Shown here: piece after piece, positions 54,419 through 64,000 of the stretch
Position numbering within the stretch: position 1 is the stretch's first letter
Layout of the letters: each line of letters opens with the position of its first letter
DNA from: Agriotes lineatus
Lineage: Eukaryota > Arthropoda > Insecta > Coleoptera > Elateridae
Length of the DNA stretch: 64,000 nt
NCBI GenBank assembly: GCA_940337035.1
Contig: CALNHX010005218.1
Location: 47,286 to 111,285, forward strand
Direction: 5' to 3'
The notes under the pieces: generated by a model
The model's input: only the letters and a program-made list of their open reading frames with translations
Databases searched by the model: none
What the model was told of the DNA's origin: nothing
Position numbers and translations under genes: made by a program

Positions 54419-55917
54419 TTACCCAAAAAAAAAAATTACTGCACCCTTTAAATGATTATAAACTTTGTTTAGGGTGTCCAAGTGTTCAGAAAAAGTTTTT
54501 GAAGCGATGATAATATCGTCCATGTATACAAATACGCTATCTAACTCAGGACCAAAAATGTTATCCATTAATCTCTGTAACGTTTGGGGACTATTGTTAA
54601 GGCCGAAGGGAAGAACAGTAAATTCAAATAGTCCTCTACTTGGAACTGTAAAAGCGGTCTTCTCACAACTGTTCTTGGAAAGTGGTACCTGCCAAAATGC
54701 CTTTTGAAGGTCGATGGAACTTAAAAACCTTGCGTCCTGTAGCCTATCAAGAATACCATTAACATATGGTAAAGGGTAAGCATCCCTTTTGGTAAGTTTA
54801 TTTAATTGACGACCGTCAAAACAAAATCTTAAGGATCCATCTTTCTTTTTTACCATTACAATCGGAGAATTCCAAGGTGAGAAAGATTTTTGAATCACCC
54901 CCAACTCTAACATTGTATCAACCTCTTTATTTACAGCATCCAGCATTACAGGTGACATAGGATAGTATCTCTGCTTAATCGGTTTTGCATCTCCAGTATC
55001 TATATTATGGACGACCATATGGGTGCGACCAAGTTTAGGACCACTTATACTATGAAATTTATTAATGACGACTTCCAAATTTCGAATTTGTTCACCAGAC
55101 AGGTCCTCTTTTGCAAGAATATATTTAAATGAATTATTTAAGCTAGAAATATGGAATTGGTCTGATTTGAAATCTGTGATAATGTTAAACAAATAACAGC
55201 TATCAACACAAGGGTAAGTGGAGCTGAGATAGTGTTCGAAACTAAACAGTTAATAACTCTAGTTACATTATCGATCGTTACAGGTAAATCTACTAACCCT
55301 AGGATGGATTGATAGTTCCCATCAGCTGTTTGAAGTTTCATATCAGAATTAGATGTACTAGTCAATGGCAAATTAAATTTATTTAACAAAAATAATCCCT
55401 GCTTGCCTATTATTGTCTGGTTAGCACCAGAATCCAGAAGAGCTAACAATGGAATATTCTTAATTTGTACTTTGATAAAGGGTCGATTATCCCTGTGGCA
55501 GTGAGAAAACATGGACTGAACTTGAGGGTATTTATAAAAGTGTGCAACAGCCTTCAACCACTCTTTCCACTTTAAAGTTTCAGCCTGCAAAATCTCGGGA
55601 CTTAAGCGTCGTGGGCTGCAGACGAGGCTTGTCCTTGCGGGTTTTTTTTGAACGTTACGAGTACATTTGGGACAATTACTAAAATTGACATTTGGAGTTC
55701 CACAAACGTAACAGAAAAATGTACGCTCCTTTTCACATCGATGGTAAGTGTGTCCTTTTTGTTGACAATTCCAACAAGTTACATTAGAGGAGGTCCTTGC
55801 AAAGTTCATGGATTTAAAACTATTTTTGTTAAAAGGAAAAGATTTCTTAGGTGCTTTATCAGAAGTGGTAGACGAGTGAACCTGACGTTTTAATTGACTA
55901 GTAGGTTTATAAGCCAA
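54419..55917 (-). pseudogene. Gypsy-3 nucleocapsid, protease and reverse transcriptase
   Basis: On the minus strand the first frame has two cysteine fingers (CWNCQQKGHTYHRC, a full CCHC; then CYVCGTPNVNFSNC, lacking the histidine, as in gypsy-2) and the protease site ALLDSGANQTIIG near 55440. After a frame change near 55140-55190 the second frame has DAKPIKQRYYPMSPVM, SPIVMVKKKDGSLRFCFDGR, SIDLQKAFWQVPL, FEFTVLPFGLNNSPQTLQR and FVYMDDIIIAS. The palm reads YMDD rather than YLDD. It stops at 54419 in the thumb. Confidence 0.88.
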
Positions 55918-57170
55918 GTCTGGTCTAAAGGAGAACTAGTAGATGAGAAATTAGGTCGAAACTTCTTATTTCTATTCTTCGTTTCTTCTAACTCTCGACA
56001 ATATTCAGTTAAGGAGTTTATAGTAAGAACTTGAATTAACGCTAAATGATTGCTATAATATGGTTGTAGGTTTTTCCGAATATATCTTAATTGTACTTCT
56101 TCTGGTGGGACAGAGCTTAATCTATTGAAAAGGTTAATCATAACGGCTATGAAGATATGAGGACGTTCATCAACACCTTGTATACGAGAACGAATTTCCT
56201 CCCAAAGCGCATCATCATAGTCCGCTAGGTAAGTAATGTTTTTTCAATAAATCTACTATCTCTTTCCAACTGCTAATTCTATTTCGAATAGACCGAAACC
56301 AAATTAATGCCTGATCATCAAACAAATCTATTGCCTCTAAAATAATTGTTCGTATGTTAAGTTTCTTGCTACTCTCAATTCTTCAACTCTTTCTATGAAT
56401 GAATTAACACCCTGATTAGCATTGTTACCTGAAAATTCAGATTCCATTTGGAAACTCTTACAGAACTTGATGAGACTTCCGTCCGATGGCTACAAGTAGG
56501 AATTTGGGATAGATTAATTCTTTTAATCGATTTGCAAAACGCTCGACAGGCTCTGAAATATCAAATTCGACCTTTCTACTGCTATGATGTGGGGAACTAT
56601 GAGAAGCTTGAAAGATGGATCCAATGGAGCTTCAGAAGTCATATTAATTCGAGGAAGATCTATACTACTGCTAGGAATTGGTTGTTCTGATTGTTGAATT
56701 ATTGATATTACATCATTATGGTGTATCTCTTCACCATCAGCTACTTCCGAAAGAGATACTGACAATTCTAACAATTGGTCTTTTAGGTGAGTCCACTTAA
56801 GCTTAGTATCATCATCTAATAACATAGAGATATAATTTAATCGACGGTCTATGTGCTCTAGTTTAGTAGTTAATCTGTCAAATTCAGTAGACAAGGGTTT
56901 ATTTTCAAAAGTCTGGGCCAAAGTTCGAAGATATGCCAACCTATGTTCGCAAAAATCTAACTCCTGAGGAACGTTAAATGTGACAAGTTGGTAAGAAGAA
57001 CTTAGAGTTGAGTCACGCTTCTCTAAATTTAATTGTGTTCTTAATAACTTACGTTTTTCATCGACACTACGATTTGCAGGGTCCAAGTTACGAGTGGTTA
57101 ACTCCCAATCTAACTCATCAGAAACCAAACAATTCACTTTCATCATCATGGAGGCAATTTGTAAGAACAC
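55890..57170 (-). pseudogene. Gypsy-3 gag, frameshifted
   Basis: The minus-strand frame from 57170 has VNCLVSDELDWELTTRNL and SVDEKRKLLRTQLNLE, aligning with the gypsy-2 gag N-terminus (VDELDYELRVRDI, KRKLLRARMKI). A helical region (FDRLTTKLEHIDRRLNYI) follows. From about 56523 to 56141 the capsid core is spread over several frames with stops. 56141-55890 then gives PEEVQLRYIRKNLQPYYSNH, matching the gypsy-2 RRNLQPYLQAQL region. Confidence 0.85.
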
Positions 57171-57322
57171 ACCAAAAATTATTACTTAAGAACCGTTAAC
57201 CCTTATGAAAAGTGAAAATATCAAAAATTTTGAAAACTTATAACGTTTACTGAGCCAAGTTGTATGTAATTTCTAGTCAACCGAACCGAAAGAAGGCCTT
57301 GACCGTTGGGTGCCAATTTATG

Positions 57323-58728
57323 TGTGCCCTCTAAAAGTATACAAACCTGCAGAAGGTTCACATTCTCCGGCTAGCTCACTTCTCGGCAACAATTTAAATA
57401 AAATGTGGGTTCGTATTTTCACTTCATACATATGGGTAAGGTTCAATAAAATACAAAGTGGGCGCCAGCAATTTAATAATTGCATTTAACTAACATAACA
57501 TAGGTATATATTTATATTTACAAATGGAAAATCGGAAATGTATATTCTGTACCTTTTAAATTATATATTAAATCATAGGTACATAATTAGAATTAAACAA
57601 TTGAATGAAATGTTTAAATCCGATCTTAAGTATAATCGGAGAGCTCTCCCTGGTTATAAAATATAGGTTGTTAAAAACTATATATCTAATTAGCTGTTAT
57701 AATTAAAATTTAGTATAAACAAATGTTCAAAATTCATACTGATAAGCAGTAATGTTTACATGCAAATCGGTAGTGACAGTTTAGAGTTATTTAGCAAGAT
57801 TTAAGGTGTATTGACAATGAGGTAAGTCAAAAAAACCAGTTAGATAAGGACAGGGGTTTATAGTTGAAGTTTTAGGAGCTTCGCTGCGCAGAAAGCCACA
57901 TCTGTGCACTGCAGTGTCGAGCAATAACTGCACCGTACTTACTGGGTCAACTTGAGGTAGGAAGCTAATAAAGGCAGCCAAGGGGGCAGAGGCTCCTTGA
58001 GGGAGTTGCAGATGGTGCACCAGGTCCAAGAAGGTAGATGGACGGCAATGGTACCTCAACCAGTTTGAGCAGTGCGGTATGCCAAATAAGATAGAGGATT
58101 ACTCTGCGATGCTGAACTGGTGGAAGACATCCAGGTAAACAAGGCTCTTTGGGGGAATAGCTGAGAGCGCACCAGGTCCGATTAGACGAAGGGGTGGTGT
58201 CGGAACCTCAATCCGTCGAGCAGAGTGGTATAAAAAAAGCTAGACAAGCATTCACAGGTAAGACGCTGGATTAAATAATTAGAATTGCACCTACCAGCTA
58301 AGTGAGCTGCCTTTCTTAAGAAACGTCGCACCATGTGCTTCGGAAAATGTCAGAAATAACGGTCACTTCAATATCACTTTATTATGCCGATTATTTCCTA
58401 ATTTATGCACATAATATAACAACTGTATGTTGCAGGATGACGGCAGAAATATTTAAATTTCACAAAGCCTCGAGTCAAGATGCCATACCTCGACGATGGT
58501 ACAGGCAAGAATCCTCCATATCCAAAAATTCAGGAAAAGGCTTTTTTATAACATTTTCAAAAATCCCTAAATCAGAATGTCAAACCTTAAAGAGGAGTTA
58601 TGTGTGTATGCAACCTTTGAAGCAAGATGGGTTGCATACTTGTTAAGGGAAATTATTGTATGTGTAAATGCAACATTTTGAATATATTAAATAATAAACC
58701 TTGTAGCTAATTACACTGGAATGCTACA
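57323..58728 (-). repeat. Gypsy-3 5' LTR
   Basis: The plus-strand reading runs from TGTGCCCTC to GCTACA. It lies 6 nt from the primer-binding site, as expected for a 5' LTR in minus orientation. Small frames such as one starting MLRKMSEITVTS recur in both LTRs and are not genes. Confidence 0.92.
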
Positions 58729-58783
58729 AATGTTTATTTACAAGCTGGTTGGTAATTAAAATTAAAATATTGACTGTCCTGAA

Positions 58784-59083
58784 CTGCCGGCAAGACTTAA
58801 CTTTCATATACCTGATATAAGAACGAGAAATAGTCTCACATTTGTTAATACTTGTCCTAGGACAAATTCCTATAAAAATTCATCACTTTTTGCAAGCACT
58901 GCATCATACATTCTTATTAATAATCAAATTGACATATTCCACTGTGACTTGAAAGGTTTTTCTAAGGATTTGTTGTATACTGTAAGTTATTGTAATCTTA
59001 GGTTGGTTTTCGACTGTATAATAGAAATTATGTTTGAGTTAGTCCTAAATATGAAATTGTAGACTTTCTATAATTGGGCTTCC
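58784..59083 (+). pseudogene. CR1/Jockey-like LINE, polymerase C-terminal tail
   Basis: The frame reads LPARLNFHIPDIRTRNSLTF, then INNQIDIFHCDLKGFSKDLL, resembling the C-terminal region that follows the thumb in CR1/Jockey-type polymerases (T-R-x-x-x-T-F, and D-I-F with a downstream F-K/S). The left flank of gypsy-3 (52380-52423) reads YKALVNAYLFSDN, which could be the part just upstream, so gypsy-3 may have inserted into this LINE. The A/T-rich tail continues into the right arm. Confidence 0.55.
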
Positions 59084-59332
59084 TGTCTGTTGGAAATAAA
59101 TAAATTAAGAAAAATTAAAATAAATAAATTTGTTAAAACTCCAACTTATTCTATATTTATCACCCTATAAATTTTGCGATTGTAGCAGAAACTCGTTAAA
59201 TTAATGTTAATGTGAATTAATTTACATAATGTTTTTTTATTAAATGTGTTTAATACAAATAAAAATTTTTAAACTCAGTAAAACAGTTATAATATAATAA
59301 TAATAAATAATAATTTATTTAATTCATATATA

Positions 59333-59848
59333 CAGGGTGTAGAAATGCTTTACGCACCATAGGAATTTTAATGGTAATTTTTTCATATGACAATATTTGC
59401 CTTCCCTAATTATTTTAGAGCAAACTTGTAAATAGGTTTTTTGTAGAGCAAACAATTCTGCATCATTGATGCCATCATTTTTCTCATTTTAAGTCAGAAA
59501 ACCTAATAATGAAATAAACTAGAATTATCATTTTTCAAAAATCAGTGCAAATTGTGAAGTGATGGTATGCTGGAAGCAGGATCAGGTGCAATAAGTGCCA
59601 TGGTTGCAGCTACATTTGATAGATGCAAACAAATAAACAGCAAACTAAAAATGGCAATTTTATTACTTTAAATTTGCGGTTTTCCAAAATGTAAAATGAC
59701 AAATGCTGGCACAAATGGATACAGATTTTTTTTCTCTACAAAAAACTTCCATACAAGTTTGCTCTAAAATAATTAGGGAAGCAAATATTGTCATATGAAA
59801 AAATTACCATTGAAATCCCTATGCTGCGTAAAGCATTTCTACACCCTG
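59333..59848. repeat. TA-flanked MITE in the right arm (516 bp)
   Basis: The ends are CAGGGTGTAGAAATGCTTTA and its inverse, with TA on both sides. The sub-terminal stretches remain complementary (CATATGACAATATTTGC). It occupies the position that a different MITE (49838-50227) holds in the left arm. Confidence 0.85.
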
Positions 59849-60082
59849 TATACATTCCAATAAGCTAACCTAATAGCTTGTCTAGGCATTAATATACCGG
59901 GTGATTTTATAATCAAGACTGACGCAAAACCTAACCTGCTAACTTCGAATTTGACATAGACTTACAGTGCCACCCACATATTATTCATATAACAAATTTT
60001 TCATAAGTAGCTTGATGGAAAAACATTTATAATCACCCGATATAAGTGTGTAGAAATACATAAAATGTTGATCGTTGATATA

Positions 60083-60949
60083 CAGGGTGTTAATTAAGTA
60101 CGTAGACAAACTTTAAGAGGCGATTCCTTGATCAATTCTAAGATAAAAAGTTCATACAAACATGGGGCCTAAACGGCTTCCTTTTCAAGATACAGGGTGT
60201 TGAAATTTAAACAAAAATTACTTTTTTTCAAAAATCTGGAAACGCCTAGAGGTATTGTAATGAAACTTGTTGTATATTAGTATTTCATAAAGTGGCATTG
60301 TTTGGTCAAAATAATGTAATTTATTTCCACCAGTGGCGTGCATCGGGGCCACCGCAGCTACCTTATTTCAAAAAAATCTGGTACGCCACTGTTTTTTAGT
60401 CAATACGACAAGTTTTTTAGCTTTATCCATTGAAACTATTCAAAAGATGTATCTTTTATTTTTTTGATAGAATAAACATTTTGCGAGAAAAATGGAAAAA
60501 TCTGTAACAGCAATTTCGTACATTGGACGTTAATGGGACCTAAACGGCTTCGTTTTCAAAATACAGTTTAAGGAAGCTTTTAAAAAATGTTATTTAATAA
60601 GACACAATCTTACAATAGCTACAAAACTTTTTTCTACAAAACAGTGGCGTATCAGATTTTTCTAAAATAATGTAACTGAGATCGCCCCGATGCACGCACT
60701 GGTGGAAATAAATTAAATTTATTTTGACTGAACAATGCCACTTTCTGAAATACTAACCTACACCAAGTTTCATTGGAATACCTCTATCCGTTTTCCAAAT
60801 TTTTGAAAAAAACTGTTTTTGTTTAAACTTCAACACCCTGTATCTCGAAAACGAAGCCGTTTAGGCCCCATGTTTGTATGAACTTTTTATCTTAGAATTG
60901 ATCAAGGCATCACCCCTTAAGTTTGTCTACGTACTTAATTAACACCCTG
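60083..60949. repeat. Large palindromic MITE in the right arm (867 bp)
   Basis: It starts CAGGGTGTTAATTAAGTACG and ends with the inverse, TA on both sides. The arms of roughly 400 bp pair through GGGGCCTAAACGGCTT, a second internal CAGGGTGTTGAA and GTGGCGT-type blocks. The left-arm counterpart (near 49600) is uninterrupted, giving an empty site. Confidence 0.88.
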
Positions 60950-61499
60950 TATAATAAACCCATAATATATCCTTTACAGACAGTACGCCAGTGTCAAACG
61001 GAAACAACTATCCGCCATATGCAACCTCCATTCTCGACGCAACCTCATCTGGTAAATGCTCCTTCCTGTTGTTTTATATTCAAAGAGTTTTTTAAATAAA
61101 AAAATTAAAGTTCGCCATTTTGGATTCAATGACGGTCAATTATCACTTTATTTTCTTAGATTATAAGTTGCAGTATATGGGCGATATAGAATATGAAATA
61201 AATATTCTGGTTTTAAAACATATTTACTTTATTTATATTTTAAAATAATAAGTTATCCCAAATAGCCCCCTCGCTCATCCCAGTCGCGGGTTCCAGCATA
61301 AGGAACAAAATGACACCACCCTCAATACTCAATCACAAAAATGCACACGGGACATCAACAATTGTAGTTAGAATATCAACTATTAGTATACAGGTGTTGT
61401 TTATGCTGGAAGCTATTGCTAGTTGAATTTATTATTGTTGTAACTTAGAAATAACAACTTGAAACAATTCTCGCTATTTGTTTGGCCGTAAAATATTCT

Positions 61500-62380
61500 G
61501 CATCCTTAATTTGTACCATACCCACTAACAGGAATTGGTGATTTCGACATCTTTGACGTTGGTACACGCCCACTAATTCGACGTTTTGGACATTTTCGGC
61601 GATATGTCCACTCACAGGATTCGGTGTTTTGTCCACGGTAACTAATCGGCGATTTGTCCATTTTCGGCGATATGGCCACCGACAGAATTCGGCGTTTTGG
61701 GCATTTTGGGCGTTTGTCCACGGTAACTAATTCGGCGATTTGTCCATTTCGGCGATATGTCCACCGACAGAATTCGGCGTTTTGGGCATTTTCGGCGTTT
61801 TGTCCACGGTAACTAATTCGGCGATTTGTCCATTTTCGGCGATGTGTCCACCGGCAGCATTCGGCGTTTTGGGCATTTTCGGCGTTTTGTCCACGCTAAC
61901 TAATTCGGCGATTTGTCCATTTCGGCGATGTGTCCACCGGCAGCATTCGGCGTTTTGGGCATTTTCGGCGTTTTGTCCACGCCAACTAATTCGGCGATTT
62001 GTCCATTTCGGCGATATGTCCACCGACACAAACGGGGGTTTTGAACAAAATCGAGCGATGCCAACTTTCCGATCCATGTGGGGTCACTTTACACGGTTCG
62101 GCGATTTGTCCATTTTCGGCGATATGTCCACAGACAGAATTCGGCGTTTTGGGCATTTTCGGCGTTTTGTCCACGATAACTAATTCGGCGATTTGTCCAT
62201 TTTCGGCGATATGTCCACCGAGAGAATTCGGCGTTTTGGGCATTTTCGGCGTTTTGTCCACACCAACTAATTCGGCGATTTGTCCACTCAAACGAATTCG
62301 GCGTTTTGGGCACGATTCGGCGTTTTGGGCATTAAAATACGATTCGGCGTTTTGTCCATTCGGCGATATGTCCAGGTCCC
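61500..62380. repeat. 87-bp-period minisatellite, right arm (inverted copy)
   Basis: The reverse complement of the left-arm array, with the same outer edge (GGACATATCGCCGAATGG on the complement) and the same unique interruption at about 62015-62098. It has fewer units and several single-base deletions that break the long frames, so copy number and frame are not preserved between arms. Confidence 0.9.
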
Positions 62381-62419
62381 TATTTTTCCTGTCTCGGTTT
62401 TCTATGACTTCGATGGTAC

Positions 62420-62755
62420 ATAACTATGTTTTGTTATGGTATTTAATTAAATTCTGCATCCTATAGATACTAAATTCTTGATTTTCCGGTTCCGGACGAC
62501 AAAAGTAAATGTACATGTTGTTTGTTTACACAATTTCAAGCCATGAGTGATTTTTTAAAAAATTGCATTTTTATTTCGTTGATTTCTACGATTTCGGAAA
62601 ATGGAAAATGTAAACAATAGTATGTAAAGATGCAGTATTATTTTCTCTACAAATGAACTTATTTACTTTAATTTTAAAAAAAGGGAAGCCAATAATCAAA
62701 CATTAAAAATTTACCATTGAAATCCCTATGCTGCGCCACGCAAGTCACCACCCTG
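62420..62755. repeat. Right outer end of the foldback structure, transposase deleted
   Basis: The terminal ~330 bp match the inverse of 46549 onward (GGATTTCAATGGTAAATTTT, ATTATTGGCTTCC), but coding for the transposase is gone. This arm therefore keeps only the terminal sequence and could not supply transposase. Confidence 0.7.
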
Positions 62756-62757
62756 TA

Positions 62758-63254
62758 TACAAGTCTACTATCATCAGCACTTGAATATGAAAGACCAAAA
62801 TTTTAAATGCTAGCATTTTCAACTGGTTAAATACTGGTTTAGGCAAGTAGTACTTAATATGTAAAATAGATATTTATGCATTAAGGGAGATATGAATATG
62901 TTTTTTCCCTGAGGTTGACATGTGTTACAGACCGAGGGCCTCTGGCCGTAGGTAAAGAACATGAATATCTCCCGTGGTGCATACAATATTTTATCTACTA
63001 GCATATTCGTAAAAATAGTATGAAATTTCAAAATGTCATAATGACATTTAAAATTAGAATATGTAAGTAACATCAAGGATTGCCTCATTGTATGGTTGCT
63101 AGGACGTTAATTGTAGTTGCATTGTTATCATGAGTTTGAGGGAGAAATAATTTGACAAGTCCCTTGGGAGTTATGAGTAGCATTTCATATTTTGTTTCTA
63201 TGACGAAAATGTACAATATCATGTTGCTAGTAGATAATGGTTATTTAACCAACA
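62758..63254. other. No recognisable gene
   Basis: AT-rich flank outside the foldback structure, without a supported frame or repeat. Confidence 0.45.
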
Positions 63255-63960
63255 AGTGTGTTAATAAAGGTGATTAATAATCGAGAGATTTTAACGCGTG
63301 AGCGAGTGGAGCGAGCGAACGCGTTAATGAGCGAGATTATTAATCACCGATTAATATAAGAGTTGGTTACAAGACTTTTCCGTCAATCGTACGTTTATTA
63401 AAATCCATCAAAAATATTTATTCGTTTTGACATTTCAGATACATTTGACGTTTAGTACGTATGGTTGCCAATGCCGGAGCAATTTTGCGGCAATTAAAAT
63501 ACTTGGCGGTTGGAAATCCACCTCTGTTGCCGAAGGATACATTGAGAACTCGATAGGTATAAAATACAAACTGCCACAAAGATATTGAGCGACGCGTTTT
63601 CTAATGTAAATATTTATATTAATAAATCCACGGAATAATTTAACCTTTAGTTTTGACGTTTCAGATACATTTGACGTTTAGTACGTATGGTTGCCTATAT
63701 AAATCATTGCGAAAACGGGTCTATTAATGCATGATTTTTTAGACGAAATCATGCATTAATGAGTCGATATATAAACGATTGACGGAAAACTCAATTTATT
63801 TGAAATCGGCAGTGAAGTACGCCGAAATCGTCATTAAAATACGAGAAATCGGCAGTGAAGTAATCCATTGTTTTACGACTTTTTTGTAGGTGGCGAGGCG
63901 ACAGATAAACGTCAATCGACCGAACATAACCTACAAAAGTTGGTTAAAATGTTGTAATTT
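63255..63960. repeat. Cluster of palindromes and direct repeats, probable MITE
   Basis: A near-perfect inverted repeat at 63269-63350 pairs GGTGATTAATAATC with GATTATTAATCACC and AACGCG with CGCGTT. The phrase CAGATACATTTGACGTTTAG recurs at about 63438 and 63664, each time followed by TACGTATGGTTGCC. GAAATCATGCATTAATGAG near 63746 pairs with upstream TTAATGCATGATTT. AAATCGGCAGTGAAGTA recurs at about 63803 and 63845. Together this looks like one or two non-coding elements. Confidence 0.6.
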
Positions 63961-64000
63961 CACGATTCCTCGATTTCAAATAAAACATAGTGTACACCTC

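Larger units (their letters stand above)
52428..58728 (-). mobile_element. Gypsy-3: Ty3/gypsy element with intact 1.4-kb LTRs but truncated pol
   Basis: The LTRs are 52428-53838 and 57323-58728, and AATG flanks the element at 52424-52427 and 58729-58732. On the minus strand a primer site TTGGCACCCAACG lies at 57304-57316, followed by gag, protease and most of the reverse transcriptase. RNase H and integrase are absent: 53839-54418 carries no recognisable coding. Its gag and primer site relate it to gypsy-2. It is non-autonomous. Confidence 0.9.
46549..62755. mobile_element. 16.2-kb TA-flanked foldback structure with 3.7-3.9 kb inverted arms
   Basis: The left arm (46549-50476) and right arm (59084-62755) are inverted copies. 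They share the outer end CAGGGTGG(C/T)GACTTG, an 87-bp-period minisatellite with the same unique interruption, a flank with GCCATATGCAACCTCC, and the AT-rich inner end TTATTTCCAACAGACA. TA lies at each outer edge (46547-46548, 62756-62757). The centre holds LINE sequence, unidentified DNA and the gypsy-3 insertion. Tc1/mariner-type ends plus satellite-bearing arms suggest a foldback-type element. An inverted segmental duplication of a smaller complex is the alternative. Confidence 0.6.

Overview
This window looks like gene-poor, transposon-dense arthropod DNA, most likely from an insect. The reasons are BEL/Pao, Ty3/gypsy, copia and several LINE pol genes, Tc1/mariner and P/THAP-type DNA transposons, long AT-rich spacers, TA-flanked MITEs and one degenerate nuclear tRNA. 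I found no recognisable single-copy host gene, operon or bacterial feature. The species cannot be read from the sequence.

Layout, left to right. 1-2450: 3' half of a BEL/Pao pol and its LTR. 2593-2615: assembly gap. 3446-6049: a DNA element with ~1 kb inverted arms, carrying a gene with a GCD-type motif and a CXC cysteine domain. 6053-7340: two LINE reverse-transcriptase fragments. 8077-8602: an internally deleted mariner. 9488-10580: a solo long LTR. 10890-11640: a LINE ORF1 relic. 12122-13856 and 20988-22102: two more LTRs of the same kind, the second with 25-bp tandem arrays. 14136-18960: a minus-strand gypsy pol split by a 3 kb LINE.

22272-28842 is a decayed gypsy element (gypsy-1). Its gag is split by a solo LTR, its integrase by a palindromic MITE, and its polypurine tract by a THAP/P-like transposon. 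28843-44340 is a three-level nest: an RTE-like LINE is split by a copia element (29008-43634; identical-length 205-bp LTRs, TSD TTAAT), whose reverse transcriptase is split by gypsy-2 (30200-40280; 2.1-2.4 kb LTRs, TSD AGGT). Gypsy-2 is the best-preserved element here: long gag, then pol broken by one frameshift.

44355-45125 is an ~80-bp tandem array broken by a hairpin, followed by a tRNA-Glu-like sequence. 46549-62755 is the most unusual object: a 16.2 kb TA-flanked structure with inverted arms of 3.9 and 3.7 kb. Both arms carry an 87-bp-period minisatellite. The left arm has a mariner-type (apparent DD41D) transposase relic that is missing from the right arm. Its centre is interrupted by a third gypsy element (52428-58728) with 1.4 kb LTRs but no RNase H or integrase.

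Nothing here acts as a pathway. The window is best read as a record of insertion order, with many junctions dated relative to each other by target-site duplications.
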